Shown: positions 15,595 to 25,301, counted from the first letter of the stretch. The stretch is DNA of 64,000 bases from Nitrosophilus labii (GCF_014466985.1 NZ_AP022826.1:1798001-1862000), one strand, 5' to 3'. Numbers and translations are program-made. The notes: generated by a model from the sequence alone, not told the origin.

Positions 15595-15823
15595 CCACCA
15601 ATAGGAAGAGATAGATTCTTGTTTTTTTCAAAAAGAGAGTTCATCCAAGCTCTTCTTTTTTTGGCTAGAGCCATTTTGAGCACTTTTTGATTGGAGTAGT
15701 GATTAGTAATATAACTTCCTATTGCAAAGCAATAGGCTCTGATAGTTGTGAAAGACATTGATTTGATTGTAAAAGAGAGTGTTTAAAAAGAGCTAGGATA
15801 TTGTACGCCATCATAATTGTCAC
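15595..15823 (-). pseudogene. C-terminal remnant of a DDE transposase (IS1380-like)
   Basis: In one minus-strand frame TIMMAYNILALFKHSLL is read. After a shift near 15730 the next frame reads FAIGSYITNHYS, KVLKMALAKKRRAWMNSL and ends at TAA 15597-15595. This is the usual order of the C-terminal end of IS1380-type transposases (AYN-L-ALF, then IGxYI, then LKLxLAxKRRxW). At least one frameshift is present and the 5' part is missing. The IS256 element begins only 35 bases beyond, so insertion and decay have happened here more than once. Confidence 0.5.
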
Positions 15824-15857
15824 CTGCAATGCTAAAATGTACCAGATACGCAATATG

Positions 15858-17252
15858 GATAGTGTACACTAAAGTTCGCAATTTCACTTGAAGACTCTTT
15901 TTTAGATTTTGAAATCTTCAAAAGAGTTGGATAGACTTCCCAGTGAGGAATAAAGCAAGCAGGAGGAAACCAATCTAAAAGAAATAATAGCAAAAAAATA
16001 GATGAAACAAAAATATTCAAAGAGATAATGACACAGTTTGTAGTTGATGAAGATCCACTTTTATCAATGATGAAATGGATGATGGAACAGTTGATGAAGA
16101 TAGAGTCCGAGATGAAAGTTGGAGCTAAAAAAGGTGAGCATAATAGTGAGAGAAAAAGCTATTTCAGTGGTTATAGACCAAGAAGGTTCGATACGAGACT
16201 AGGGACAGTTTATCTTATGATTCCAAAGATAAGAAAAGGTGGCTACATTCCCTTTTTCATCACCGAAAAGAGAAGAAGTGAACAGGCTCTGATTTCGATG
16301 GTGAAAGAGGCATACGTCAATGGAATATCAACAAGAAAGATAGAACGTTTGGCAAAAGAGCTTGGAATCGAGAATATCAGTGCATCACAGGTATCACAAA
16401 TCAACAAAGGGCTAGATGAACAAGTAGAAGAGTTTCGAAACAGACCACTGCAAAAAGAGTATCCCAACGCAAGGGTTGATGCTTTGTATGAGAAAGTGAG
16501 AGACTATGAAGGAAGAGTGGTATCTACCGCTATTATGATAGCTTATGGTGTAACACTAGAAGGCAAAAGAGAGGTATTGGCAATAGAGCCATTTATCAAT
16601 GAGTCTTATGAAACTTGGAGAAATTTCTTTGAGAGACTCAAAGAAAGAGGATTACAAAAAATAGCATTGCTTATCAGTGATGCTCATCAAGGAATCCAAA
16701 AAGCTTTTAAAGAAGCTTTTCTTGGTGCCTCTTGGCAACGGTGCAAAGTACACTTTATGAGAAACATTTTAGCTCATGTTCCACCTAAAGCAAAAGAAAA
16801 ATTTGCAGCCAAACTTAAAACTATTTGGCTACAAGAGGGCAAAAAAGATGCATTCACAATAGCACAGATGATTATAGAGGAGTTTCGCAAAAAATTCCCT
16901 GAAGCAATTGAAGTGCTTCAAGAAGGACTAGAAGATTCACTGCAGTTTTATCACTTCCCGCAAATTGATAAAAGGAGGATAAGTTCGACAAATGTGTTAG
17001 AAAGAATCAACAAGGAGATTAGAAGACGCTCTAAAGTAGTATCTGTTTTTCCATCAAGAGAGTCCTATATTAGACTCATTACCACATACTTGATGGAGTA
17101 CACTGAAGACTGGGAGATTGAGAGAAGTTATATTCATCCACAAAAGCTTCAAGAGGTGATGGAAATCTATGAGGTGCAGCTTAAAGCCGCTTGATATGCA
17201 ATGAAATATAACTTGCTGGGAAGGAAAATTGCGAACAAAACTTGACAGTATC
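15858..17252 (+). mobile_element. IS256-family insertion sequence, about 1.4 kb
   Basis: One transposase gene is flanked by imperfect inverted ends. The left end reads GATAGTGT then GTTCGCAATTT (15858-15883). The right end, read inward on the minus strand, is GATACTGT then GTTCGCAATTTTCCTT (17252-17219). The 1395-base length is typical for IS256 elements. No 8-9 base target duplication is visible (CGCAATATG on the left against AAATAGAAA on the right), suggesting flanking deletion or recombination since insertion. Confidence 0.8.
16028..17194 (+). CDS. IS256-family (Mutator-type) transposase
   Basis: Catalyses copy-paste-type movement of its element. The 388-residue length is normal for the family. 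It contains the N-terminal GYRPRRFDTRLG followed by TVYLMIPKIRKGGYIP, the helix-turn-helix-like KLAKELGIENISASQVS region, the first catalytic Asp in PNARVDALYEKV, the second in LLISDAHQGI, the family QRCKVHFMRNI signature, and the final catalytic Glu in STNVLERINKEIRRR. The gene is uninterrupted and probably functional. It sits between the scarred EAL/transposase region and the end of the alginate operon. Confidence 0.95.
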   Translation: MTQFVVDEDPLLSMMKWMMEQLMKIESEMKVGAKKGEHNSERKSYFSGYRPRRFDTRLGTVYLMIPKIRKGGYIPFFITEKRRSEQALISMVKEAYVNGISTRKIERLAKELGIENISASQVSQINKGLDEQVEEFRNRPLQKEYPNARVDALYEKVRDYEGRVVSTAIMIAYGVTLEGKREVLAIEPFINESYETWRNFFERLKERGLQKIALLISDAHQGIQKAFKEAFLGASWQRCKVHFMRNILAHVPPKAKEKFAAKLKTIWLQEGKKDAFTIAQMIIEEFRKKFPEAIEVLQEGLEDSLQFYHFPQIDKRRISSTNVLERINKEIRRRSKVVSVFPSRESYIRLITTYLMEYTEDWEIERSYIHPQKLQEVMEIYEVQLKAA

Positions 17253-17346
17253 AAATAGAAAATTTCATTCAAACAAGTTTAATTTTACTTTTAACTACAC
17301 TTGGATAATTTATTGATATACTGTAAACAATCAAAATTTTTTAGCT

Positions 17347-17377
17347 TTTTGGCTGTCATAATATTTTCGAGCCAAAA
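17347..17377. terminator. Possible hairpin downstream of the alginate operon
   Basis: TTTTGGCT (17347-17354) pairs with AGCCAAAA (17370-17377). It lies about 65 bases past the last stop codon of the alginate operon and could end that transcript. There is no long T-run directly after the stem on the minus strand, so an intrinsic terminator is only possible. Confidence 0.35.
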
Positions 17378-17440
17378 TGATAAAATTTTCCTCAATATAT
17401 TCAGAAGGTCCGACTTTTTAGTTTAGACATAAATCCTAAT

Positions 17441-18172
17441 TTATTGTACACTCAAATTTTCAAATAGAACTTTCGAGCAACCATCCCCCTGAAGATAAAC
17501 TCCTGCTTTAAAATAGTTCCAATATCCATTCCAATAACTTACATTTTTATCGATTTTTAATTTTTTGTTTAAATAAATTCTCATACGAGAATTTTGCACT
17601 TCAATAGAAACGGTAAAAAAATCTTTTGGTCTTTTCCCAAGGTCTATTTTTTCATATAATTGCTCATTTTTCTCTCCACTTAAACGTATCACTGCCCAAA
17701 GATGGTCTCGTTTACTCTTTTGTTCTTTCCACCATGTAAGTCGCAAAAGAGGTTTATTTATAATTTTACCATTAATTCCTGTTCTATTTGAATTGGCATG
17801 AATTTGCAGGAAAGTAAACTCTTTTTTTTGATCTAAAGGAAAAAGATATAGTTTAGCACGTATAATTTTAGGATATTTTGTTTCCACTCTCCACTCATCT
17901 TTAAATCTCAATTCACTACGATTTTTTTTTCCGCACATAAAAAAGACCATAAACTTTGCATCTTGAAGGTAGAAATATCGATTTGAAAAATATCGAAACT
18001 CTCCATACTTTACACTATATCTAGGATTATAAGGACTTTTAGGAGCTTGTAGTTTAGAGTTATCCAAAACTTGCCTAAATTTTTGTAATGCATAGGGCGC
18101 ATCATGAGCAAAAATAATAGAGCTAAAAAAAATTAAAAATAACAATTTTTTAATAAAATTTAATTTTTGCAT
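17441..18172 (-). CDS. Alginate lyase, polysaccharide lyase family 7
   Basis: Exported enzyme that cleaves alginate by beta-elimination. The 243-residue protein has a signal peptide (about 1-22, ending IIFAHDA). The three conserved PL7 blocks are present: RSELRF near residue 86 (catalytic Arg), LQIHAN near 125 (catalytic Gln and His), and YFKAGVYLQG near 220 (catalytic Tyr), all on the beta-jelly-roll scaffold. It is the last gene of the alginate operon, overlapping the AlgK-like gene by 13 bases. It takes the place of the PL5 lyase AlgL of Pseudomonas, so it probably trims polymer in the periplasm or releases the matrix. Confidence 0.88.
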   Translation of the reverse strand: MQKLNFIKKLLFLIFFSSIIFAHDAPYALQKFRQVLDNSKLQAPKSPYNPRYSVKYGEFRYFSNRYFYLQDAKFMVFFMCGKKNRSELRFKDEWRVETKYPKIIRAKLYLFPLDQKKEFTFLQIHANSNRTGINGKIINKPLLRLTWWKEQKSKRDHLWAVIRLSGEKNEQLYEKIDLGKRPKDFFTVSIEVQNSRMRIYLNKKLKIDKNVSYWNGYWNYFKAGVYLQGDGCSKVLFENLSVQ

Positions 18173-20442
18173 TTTGGATAGCCTTTTGCTTTTTCATAAA
18201 TCTGTTTGATAGTTTTTGAGTCATTTATAAGGCGCATCAAATCATAAGTTAATTTCCCACTTGATGGAGTATTGCAAAGATGGGCTCTAAAAGCGTATAA
18301 AAGAGCTTTTTTTCTTGATTTTTTAGCGACAGAAGATGCATATTGCAAAAGAAGTCTCCCATTGTTTGTTAAAGAGCCTTGATGTAGATAATAATTTTTT
18401 CCGGTAATTTTATAAAGAAGCACTTTTGCTTTTGGATTGTTTAAGTCGTTCAAAAGAAGTTCCTTTGCTTTTTTTATCTCTCCCTTTTTAATAAGAAAAT
18501 TGGCGTACTGCACTTTGGCATCTTTGACATTACTTAATATCGCTTCAAAATACATATTTTTAATATTATTATCATATTTATTATTTATATTAATTTTTTC
18601 ATAAAGATTAGCAATCTTAATATACCCACCGCTATCGCCATCATTTATAGCCAACGTATAGTAATACACCGCGGCTTTAGGATCAAAATCGACCCCTTTT
18701 CCCTCTGCATAAGCATCGCCTAAAATATTTGCTGCTGCGATATCTCCTTCATGAGCATATCTATCCAACATCTGTTTTATCTCTTTAATATCTTCATCGA
18801 TGAAGCCATCAAATACTAATGAAGCGTACTCAATCTGCGCCGCTCTGTTGTTTTGAGCTTTAGCTTTTGATAACCAATATCTCTGTAAATCTATCTTACA
18901 TAACTCTTTATAGATTTGAGACAGTTTGTATTGCGCTTTATCATTGTTTTGCTGAGCATAAAAATGTAAGATAGTAGCTCCTTGAAGAAGTCTGTTTTGT
19001 CGCAAGAAAAAATCGGCAAATTTTAAATCTAAAGAACTGCTTAACGGATCGCTCTGACATGCTTTTTTTAATAATCCAATCATATCAATATTTTCTATAA
19101 GACCTTTTGAGTATAAAGTATAAAGATAGCTAATCGCATTAAGATCACCTTTTTGAGCCTCCTCAATAAGAAGCCGACGAGAACTTTCTATCTTTTTGCC
19201 CTCTAGTAGATTTTGATACGCTTCTATGACAAGTGCGGGTTTAAACTCTCTTTTAATTAAATCTTTTAAATAAGCTTTAGCACGATAATTTTTTGCGCCA
19301 ATTTTGCTATAAAACTGATAAAGTCTCCATTCTGCTTCGGTTAAATTTTGATCCATGTAGTCTAAATAAATAGATTCAGCTTTTTGAGTTTTATCAAGTT
19401 CAGGATATGTAGTATATAAACGCGCCAAAATAAGTTTTGGTTTTTGATCACTAAAACTTAGTAAAAACTTTTCTGCTTCTTGCAAACTCATTTGTGAGTA
19501 GCTTTTAGGCGTTCCTAATCTCTTTTGCTCTACATCAAATTTTATAAGCCGCAGCATAGCCTTATTGTATCCCAATCTATAAGCCTTCTGATACCAAGGA
19601 ACAATACCTTTTTGAAAGTAGAAATCCTGAAGTTTTAAAAGTGTTACTTTCTTAAGATAAAACTGATCTGGCTTTTGAAAAGATGCTGTAATGCAAGGAT
19701 TATTATAAGTTTTGAGTTTCTTTTGCATTTTTTGATACAAAATATTTCCAATCTCATAAGCAGCCTCCCCGTTACCTAAAGAGACCAAATTAGTTAATAT
19801 TTCTAATCCCTTCTTCTCTTTGTTAAACTGAAATATATACAAGCGAGCTAGTTTCAAACCTGCTTTAATATTCCCTGAAGCATAAGCTTTTTTATAAAAA
19901 TACAGTGCCCTTTTAGGATCATAAAATGGGTTTGAAGAATCATCATAAAATCGAGCTAATGAATAAGCTGCAAAGTGGTTATGACGGGCTATATCTTCAA
20001 AAGTATATAAAAACTCTTTTTGATCTGCAAAAGAATTGAGAAAATAGCGTACAAGATAGAGATGATTATCAAAATCTTTCTGACTAGAAAGATTAAAATC
20101 TCCCTTTTGCATCCAATAAAAAGCTTTTTGAAGATCACCTTGTTTTATATATAAATCTTCAAGCAAAAAGGCTGCTCTTTTTTTACCTTGATAATAGGCT
20201 TGTTTGGCAAGTTCAATAAATTTGTCATAATCTTTAATATTGTCAGTTTTATATAAAATATTTACAAGATGAATATTGGCATCAAGATGTCCAGAATCAG
20301 CCCATCGCTTCCAAATAACATAGGCTTTTTCAAAATCGCCATTATTGTAAGCTTTTCGAGCCACATCTTTATTGGCACAACCTGCAAACAAAAATATAAA
20401 TATAAGCGTGCTACCAAAGATATTTAAAATAGATTTGAGCAT
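18160..20442 (-). CDS. AlgK-like TPR/Sel1-repeat lipoprotein
   Basis: Outer-membrane lipoprotein scaffold of alginate export, probably the AlgK counterpart. The signal peptide ends in the lipobox LFAGC, giving a mature N-terminal Cys. The rest is a chain of Sel1/TPR-like helix pairs (for example NILGDAYAEGKGVDFDPKAA). At about 760 residues it is much longer than Pseudomonas AlgK (about 475). ATG 20442 is chosen over the frame from 20475 because GGATGG is correctly spaced and the lipobox signal is then of normal length. It overlaps the AlgE-like gene by 32 bases. Sequence similarity is only of the repeat type, so the AlgK role rests mainly on gene context. Confidence 0.75.
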   Translation of the reverse strand: MLKSILNIFGSTLIFIFLFAGCANKDVARKAYNNGDFEKAYVIWKRWADSGHLDANIHLVNILYKTDNIKDYDKFIELAKQAYYQGKKRAAFLLEDLYIKQGDLQKAFYWMQKGDFNLSSQKDFDNHLYLVRYFLNSFADQKEFLYTFEDIARHNHFAAYSLARFYDDSSNPFYDPKRALYFYKKAYASGNIKAGLKLARLYIFQFNKEKKGLEILTNLVSLGNGEAAYEIGNILYQKMQKKLKTYNNPCITASFQKPDQFYLKKVTLLKLQDFYFQKGIVPWYQKAYRLGYNKAMLRLIKFDVEQKRLGTPKSYSQMSLQEAEKFLLSFSDQKPKLILARLYTTYPELDKTQKAESIYLDYMDQNLTEAEWRLYQFYSKIGAKNYRAKAYLKDLIKREFKPALVIEAYQNLLEGKKIESSRRLLIEEAQKGDLNAISYLYTLYSKGLIENIDMIGLLKKACQSDPLSSSLDLKFADFFLRQNRLLQGATILHFYAQQNNDKAQYKLSQIYKELCKIDLQRYWLSKAKAQNNRAAQIEYASLVFDGFIDEDIKEIKQMLDRYAHEGDIAAANILGDAYAEGKGVDFDPKAAVYYYTLAINDGDSGGYIKIANLYEKININNKYDNNIKNMYFEAILSNVKDAKVQYANFLIKKGEIKKAKELLLNDLNNPKAKVLLYKITGKNYYLHQGSLTNNGRLLLQYASSVAKKSRKKALLYAFRAHLCNTPSSGKLTYDLMRLINDSKTIKQIYEKAKGYPKCKN

Positions 20443-22651
20443 TAAAACCATCCTTTTTCGATGCTTCGCTATCAAAAGCCTCTCCTCCTAAAAAGTATCC
20501 CAAAACAAATCTCCAGTATGTATTTTCAATAATATCGTAATGGAGAATAAAATCTATCTCATTACCCAAGCTTTTCTTCTCCCCGTTAGGATTAAAGGTA
20601 TAGAAAGTAGCAAAGTATTGGGAAGAAGAGGGTTTGTCTTGCATAAAATTATGATATGCAATAATGGCTGTTTTATTATCATTTCCCCATAAGTGATGCA
20701 TCAAATACAAAGAGCTTATCCAGATATTTGACAATTCAGGATTGAAAAAAGAGCCGTAATGTCTAAAAGAGATATCTTTGCTAAGATAATTGGTTCGATT
20801 ATTGGTAAAAGATGGCTGTCTATAAAGATTATCTCCTCCGGAACCATAAGCGATTGAGGCTGCAATTGCGCTATCATATCTATAAAAAGTATATTTACCT
20901 CCAATCTCAAATCCAAGCCCTTTAACAGTTCTCTCTTCCTGCATAGGAGCTGGAGTATAGTTTATTGTTTTATATACACCTTCAGCATGTGCTATATCTA
21001 ACCAATACGCTATTTCATCTAAATTTGTTCGTTTTACTTTTCCTTGCATTCTGACGCCAATCCAATCCACATTTTTGAGATTGCCGTCTTCTTGAATATA
21101 AAACCCCTCGATAGTATTATCTTTATAATACTCATAACTTATATGTCCAAACAAAAAATTAGTATTTTTTAGATTAGCTAAAGTCTCATCCTCGCCAGTA
21201 TATAATACAATACTATCGGTTAAACGGGTCCCTACATAAAACTCATAAAGCAAAAGATCATGTTTGTTGAAAAATCCTACAGTATCTAAATATGTTTTAA
21301 AATACCAACTACGATCGTCTTTAAGATATTTTCTACCTATTAAAAAGTTAGATTGATTATCAAATAGCCCGTCACTGCTTATAAACAGTTCCTTGACATC
21401 TAATTTTGTTTCTTTTCTATCTTTGGAAATATATAATAAACCTCTATCATCAGTAAAAAAGTACCACTTAGGAAAAAAATAGTATTTGTATTTTAAACCA
21501 GTAGTAATCGTAAATGATTGATTGTCTCTTTTGTTTCCGTTTATATCAATTTGTCCCTCATTAATATTTAGTGTTGCGGTGGAATAAAACAGTAGTTTTT
21601 CTTTGGATTTAAACAGCATCTTATTTTGTTCAGTTTGTAAAAATAGTCTTTGGGGAGATTTTGGAACCTCGATGTTTGGAACTGTTTTCTGTAATGAAGT
21701 ATCCACAAAATTCTCTACAGCTTCAAGATCTATATCTTCCCACGGAAAGCTTTTTTTGTCATCCATACACTTGTCCCTACAAGCAACAAGATTCTCCTCT
21801 ATATCAGTTGAACACCTACTCTCTATATCTTCACTAACAGATACTTTTTTGTAAAAAGATGGTTTTAGCACACTTTTTTTGTTTTTTTGCTGATGGGATA
21901 TAGTTAAGTTTTGATCTATTTTTTTTTCTGTTTTTTTAAGAATAGGCCCCAACTCCTCTTCTTCAACAACTTCTTGTTTTATAGGGATAATTATCGCCGT
22001 TGGAAAATCTTTTTTAAATCTTAACCACTCAGATTTTGCTTTGGTAGCTGACTCAAAACATCCATATCTAGCTATATAGAACCCATTTTCCTTAACAACT
22101 TTTACTCCTAAAGGAAGTTTGGTTTTTTTTATAGGTTTTTTACTCTCAAAAAGTTCAATAGTAAAACATGAATTTGTTTTGCTGTAGCTTGTTTGAGCGA
22201 TTTTTTTTGAAGTAGTAATTGTTTTTAATTTATCTTTAGCAACAATGGTTTTAAAAGGTATACTAGGTTCAACCTCTTCAACAGCTTCAAACTCTTTTAA
22301 ATGTCTCTTTTTTTTATCAGATTGCAAATATAAATTTTTTTTGAATTTTTTAAGAGAGGTACCATTACCTTTAACACTATCTTGAAATCTAAATCTATAT
22401 GTAGAAACGATATAGGCTTGAGGAAATTTCTGTTTTAAGCGTTTAAGAGCCGGCTTAGCCTCCTTAACTCTTTCAAAACATCCGTAACGTAAAGTATATA
22501 TTCCATTTATATGCATAACTTTCGCTTCTTTAGGAAAGGAGCTTTGATATGCAATAGGTTTTACGCTACTTAGAAGCTGAACAGAATAACAAGTATCTTT
22601 ACTATAAAGAAGTGTTACAAAAAATAGAGAAAAAAAGATTTTATTTCTCAT
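20411..22651 (-). CDS. AlgE-like alginate export porin with two SPOR-like modules
   Basis: Probable outer-membrane beta-barrel that lets alginate out of the cell. The 746 residues comprise a signal peptide (about 1-17), a first SPOR-like module (about 21-83, with C21 and C58), a second (about 162-224, with C162 and C198), a Cys/acidic linker (C280, C291, C295), and a barrel from about 350. The barrel ends in an aromatic residue (FKYLW), typical for BAM insertion, and contains GNEIDFILHYDI and WRFVLGYFLGGEAF, which resemble the closing strands of alginate-export barrels. Pseudomonas AlgE (about 490 residues) has no such N-terminal extension. It lies between algG and algK as in known alginate operons. 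Confidence 0.8.
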   Translation of the reverse strand: MRNKIFFSLFFVTLLYSKDTCYSVQLLSSVKPIAYQSSFPKEAKVMHINGIYTLRYGCFERVKEAKPALKRLKQKFPQAYIVSTYRFRFQDSVKGNGTSLKKFKKNLYLQSDKKKRHLKEFEAVEEVEPSIPFKTIVAKDKLKTITTSKKIAQTSYSKTNSCFTIELFESKKPIKKTKLPLGVKVVKENGFYIARYGCFESATKAKSEWLRFKKDFPTAIIIPIKQEVVEEEELGPILKKTEKKIDQNLTISHQQKNKKSVLKPSFYKKVSVSEDIESRCSTDIEENLVACRDKCMDDKKSFPWEDIDLEAVENFVDTSLQKTVPNIEVPKSPQRLFLQTEQNKMLFKSKEKLLFYSTATLNINEGQIDINGNKRDNQSFTITTGLKYKYYFFPKWYFFTDDRGLLYISKDRKETKLDVKELFISSDGLFDNQSNFLIGRKYLKDDRSWYFKTYLDTVGFFNKHDLLLYEFYVGTRLTDSIVLYTGEDETLANLKNTNFLFGHISYEYYKDNTIEGFYIQEDGNLKNVDWIGVRMQGKVKRTNLDEIAYWLDIAHAEGVYKTINYTPAPMQEERTVKGLGFEIGGKYTFYRYDSAIAASIAYGSGGDNLYRQPSFTNNRTNYLSKDISFRHYGSFFNPELSNIWISSLYLMHHLWGNDNKTAIIAYHNFMQDKPSSSQYFATFYTFNPNGEKKSLGNEIDFILHYDIIENTYWRFVLGYFLGGEAFDSEASKKDGFNAQIYFKYLW

Positions 22652-25292
22652 AATCGTGCCCTAATAAAAGATTTTTGACTACTGTTTCATACGAAATCTT
22701 TCTAAAACGATAGCGGTTGATATCCTCAAGATATTTTTTGATTTCAGGTTCAACCTGTTTTAAAATATCTTTTTTCTTCATGCGTATAAAAGATAATCCT
22801 TGCTGACGTGCTCTTTGCTGATTTTTGAGATAGTCTTTACAAAGCTTATATTTTCTTGCAAGTTTATAGACTCTGCTATAATATCTGTTAAAGCCTGCTT
22901 TTATTGCATTTACCTCTTTGATATGTTTTTTGAAGTAGATTTTAACAGGAGTTGTAAATATGGTATATTGTTTGCTGATACTCTTACAATAATCTAAAAA
23001 TGTTGATGCCTTAGCCATTTTGAACTTATACTGAAAAACTTTCCAAGCGGCTAAAACTTTTCTTTTTTTATAAAGACTATTTTTACAAACTGAGCAGTGT
23101 TCATACTTTTTCTGATCAAAAAGTTGACCTTTTTGCATTCGAGCTTTTGCTAATAAAAAAGCCTCTTCAATCAGATAAACTCCATTTGGAATAAAAAATC
23201 GAAGATACTCTAATCTATGAAAATCCAAAACATTGTCACTTAAAATCGCATCTTCTATAATATAACTTATCCCTTCAATAATTTTCTCTCTATCATCAAA
23301 CCCTTTCTTGCGACTCTCCGTTAGATAGTAAAATCCCAAAAAGGTTAAGGCACCTTTTGAGAAAATTGAACTGGCTCTAAGAAGTTCATATTCGGTTAAC
23401 TCTTTAGATTCCCGATTTATATAAAGACCTGCTAGATGCGTGCCAAAATAGTCATTAGGAGCATTTGCTATATCTTTATATATCTTTTTAGCAACTTTAT
23501 AGGCGTATGGATTTAACTCTAAAAGATCGCTACTGCGCGCATGAAATGGAAACCCTAACCCATAAAGAGTAAAAGAGCCTCGATTTTGAATAATCCGATC
23601 ATAAAAAAAGTTAAGATCACCTCCTATCCCAAAATAGTTTGGGATTTTATTTTTATATATCTTAACAGCCGCTCCATTTTTGATCATTATGTTTGTATTG
23701 TAATTGGATTCGATAATATTATTTGAAATAACAGCAGATGATGCTTTAAAGTAGGGATCTCGACGCATATCTCTTCCGGGAATATCATCGATATTTTTCT
23801 CTATTATCTCTATACCGTTTTTTCCGTTGTAGCGAATAGAGTTGTTGCGAATGCTTACTCTTAAGGAATTTCTTACCATTACTCCGTTGATATTGTTACC
23901 AACAACTGTATTGTTAGCTATCAAAATATTTTTGCTCTCTTGGGAAGATATACCCATAAATCCATTAGCTACGGTTAGATTATTGTAAATGATATTATTA
24001 TTTGATAATCTATCCACCATCAACCCATTTGAGCGGTTATTTAACGCAATGTTATCCACCATATATGAGTACTCGACTCCTCTTGAAACTATAAAACCAT
24101 GCGCCACTTCGGAATTCATTGCTATATTCTTAGCTATAACCAAATTTATGGAGTAATCATGGGGATCAAAATTGTATATTTGATTATTGTATGTAAAATT
24201 ACCTAAATAGACCGCATCTTTCGCTCCGTTTGTATAAAAACCCATAGTTGAATTAAGAATATCATTTCCAATATAAGCCCCCGTAGGTGCATTCATGTGG
24301 CTTAAAAAGTAATACATAGCCTGAGAATATGGAATGAAGTCATTTTTTTTGGGAGAAAGCAAACCTATCCCGAAAGTAGCAGATGTACTGTGAAAACCTA
24401 GTCCATCGAAAATATTATTGACAAAGTAGCTTTTTGAGCCAGAAAGACCTAAAAAGTATGGTCTAGGTTTCTCATAGTTGATATAGAGAATCTTCTCTTT
24501 TGGTATATTTTCTCTTGGACAATAGCGATCTCTTTTTGTATCCCAAGTTACAAATCTACTGTTGGCAAGATAAAGCTCTCCATAATAAACTATAAAAATA
24601 GGATTAGGTAAAGTTTGCAATCTAACCGTTTTGTTTTTGATAACTAGTTTCGCCGTAGATGATACAAAAATAGAGATATTAATCTCGTATGTTTTATTAT
24701 CTATTTTTTTTATCAAATTTGGATTATTGAGTCTTTTATAGATGTACTCCAAGCTGTAAACACCATCGTAAAGAACCAAAATTTTTCGATTTTTATGGTT
24801 ATTAAACATATAAAAAGAGTAAAGATTGATAGAAGGGATAAAGTTGGCTTTATCAAGATCATATAGTTCAATACCTTCTCCATAAAGGTGTTGGGGGAAC
24901 TGTCGTAAAACATTATGTGGAGTATATTTTCTATAGATTTTTTGAAGATACTTTTTCGCTCTTGTTAAAGAGAGAAAAGAGTTTTGGGGAAATATAACAT
25001 AAGGAATCCCATCATTAACTTTATGATAAACAATCTTTGGATCTTTAAAATTAAAATTTAGTGTCTCTAAAACCTTTTTCGCATCCTTCTCTTTTTTGTA
25101 ACATCCCACGTATGCGAGATTTGCTTTACGAAAAAGAGGAGGTTTTATAAAAAGATTGCAACGCTCCTTGGAATATGGGTTATAAAAATAGTTTTCACTT
25201 ACTGGAGTAGAGCTATCGACTTTGGTCAAAATTGAGTAGCAATACCCCGCAAAAAGTTTTATAGATATTACAAGCAACACAAAAGCTTTCAT
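22641..25292 (-). CDS. AlgG-like mannuronan C5-epimerase
   Basis: Periplasmic enzyme that converts mannuronate to guluronate within the polymer and helps guide it to the porin. The 883-residue protein has a signal peptide (MKAFVLLVISIKLFAGY). An N-terminal Cys-containing SPOR-like segment (about 18-100) is followed by a right-handed beta-helix of NNxI-type rungs (about 270-560). The AlgG catalytic motif DPHD lies at residues 376-379 with HGFIVSRG shortly after. A C-terminal helical domain of about 280 residues (600-883) has no counterpart in Pseudomonas AlgG (about 540 residues). It starts 9 bases after alg44 and overlaps the porin gene by 11 bases. Confidence 0.85.
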   Translation of the reverse strand: MKAFVLLVISIKLFAGYCYSILTKVDSSTPVSENYFYNPYSKERCNLFIKPPLFRKANLAYVGCYKKEKDAKKVLETLNFNFKDPKIVYHKVNDGIPYVIFPQNSFLSLTRAKKYLQKIYRKYTPHNVLRQFPQHLYGEGIELYDLDKANFIPSINLYSFYMFNNHKNRKILVLYDGVYSLEYIYKRLNNPNLIKKIDNKTYEINISIFVSSTAKLVIKNKTVRLQTLPNPIFIVYYGELYLANSRFVTWDTKRDRYCPRENIPKEKILYINYEKPRPYFLGLSGSKSYFVNNIFDGLGFHSTSATFGIGLLSPKKNDFIPYSQAMYYFLSHMNAPTGAYIGNDILNSTMGFYTNGAKDAVYLGNFTYNNQIYNFDPHDYSINLVIAKNIAMNSEVAHGFIVSRGVEYSYMVDNIALNNRSNGLMVDRLSNNNIIYNNLTVANGFMGISSQESKNILIANNTVVGNNINGVMVRNSLRVSIRNNSIRYNGKNGIEIIEKNIDDIPGRDMRRDPYFKASSAVISNNIIESNYNTNIMIKNGAAVKIYKNKIPNYFGIGGDLNFFYDRIIQNRGSFTLYGLGFPFHARSSDLLELNPYAYKVAKKIYKDIANAPNDYFGTHLAGLYINRESKELTEYELLRASSIFSKGALTFLGFYYLTESRKKGFDDREKIIEGISYIIEDAILSDNVLDFHRLEYLRFFIPNGVYLIEEAFLLAKARMQKGQLFDQKKYEHCSVCKNSLYKKRKVLAAWKVFQYKFKMAKASTFLDYCKSISKQYTIFTTPVKIYFKKHIKEVNAIKAGFNRYYSRVYKLARKYKLCKDYLKNQQRARQQGLSFIRMKKKDILKQVEPEIKKYLEDINRYRFRKISYETVVKNLLLGHDYEK

Positions 25293-25301
25293 TGCTTTAT
25301 C

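Noticed and set aside
15416-15631. Small minus-strand frame between the EAL fragment and the IS256 element
   Set aside because: It mixes frames of the older transposase remnant and contains no start context; treated as part of the remnant.
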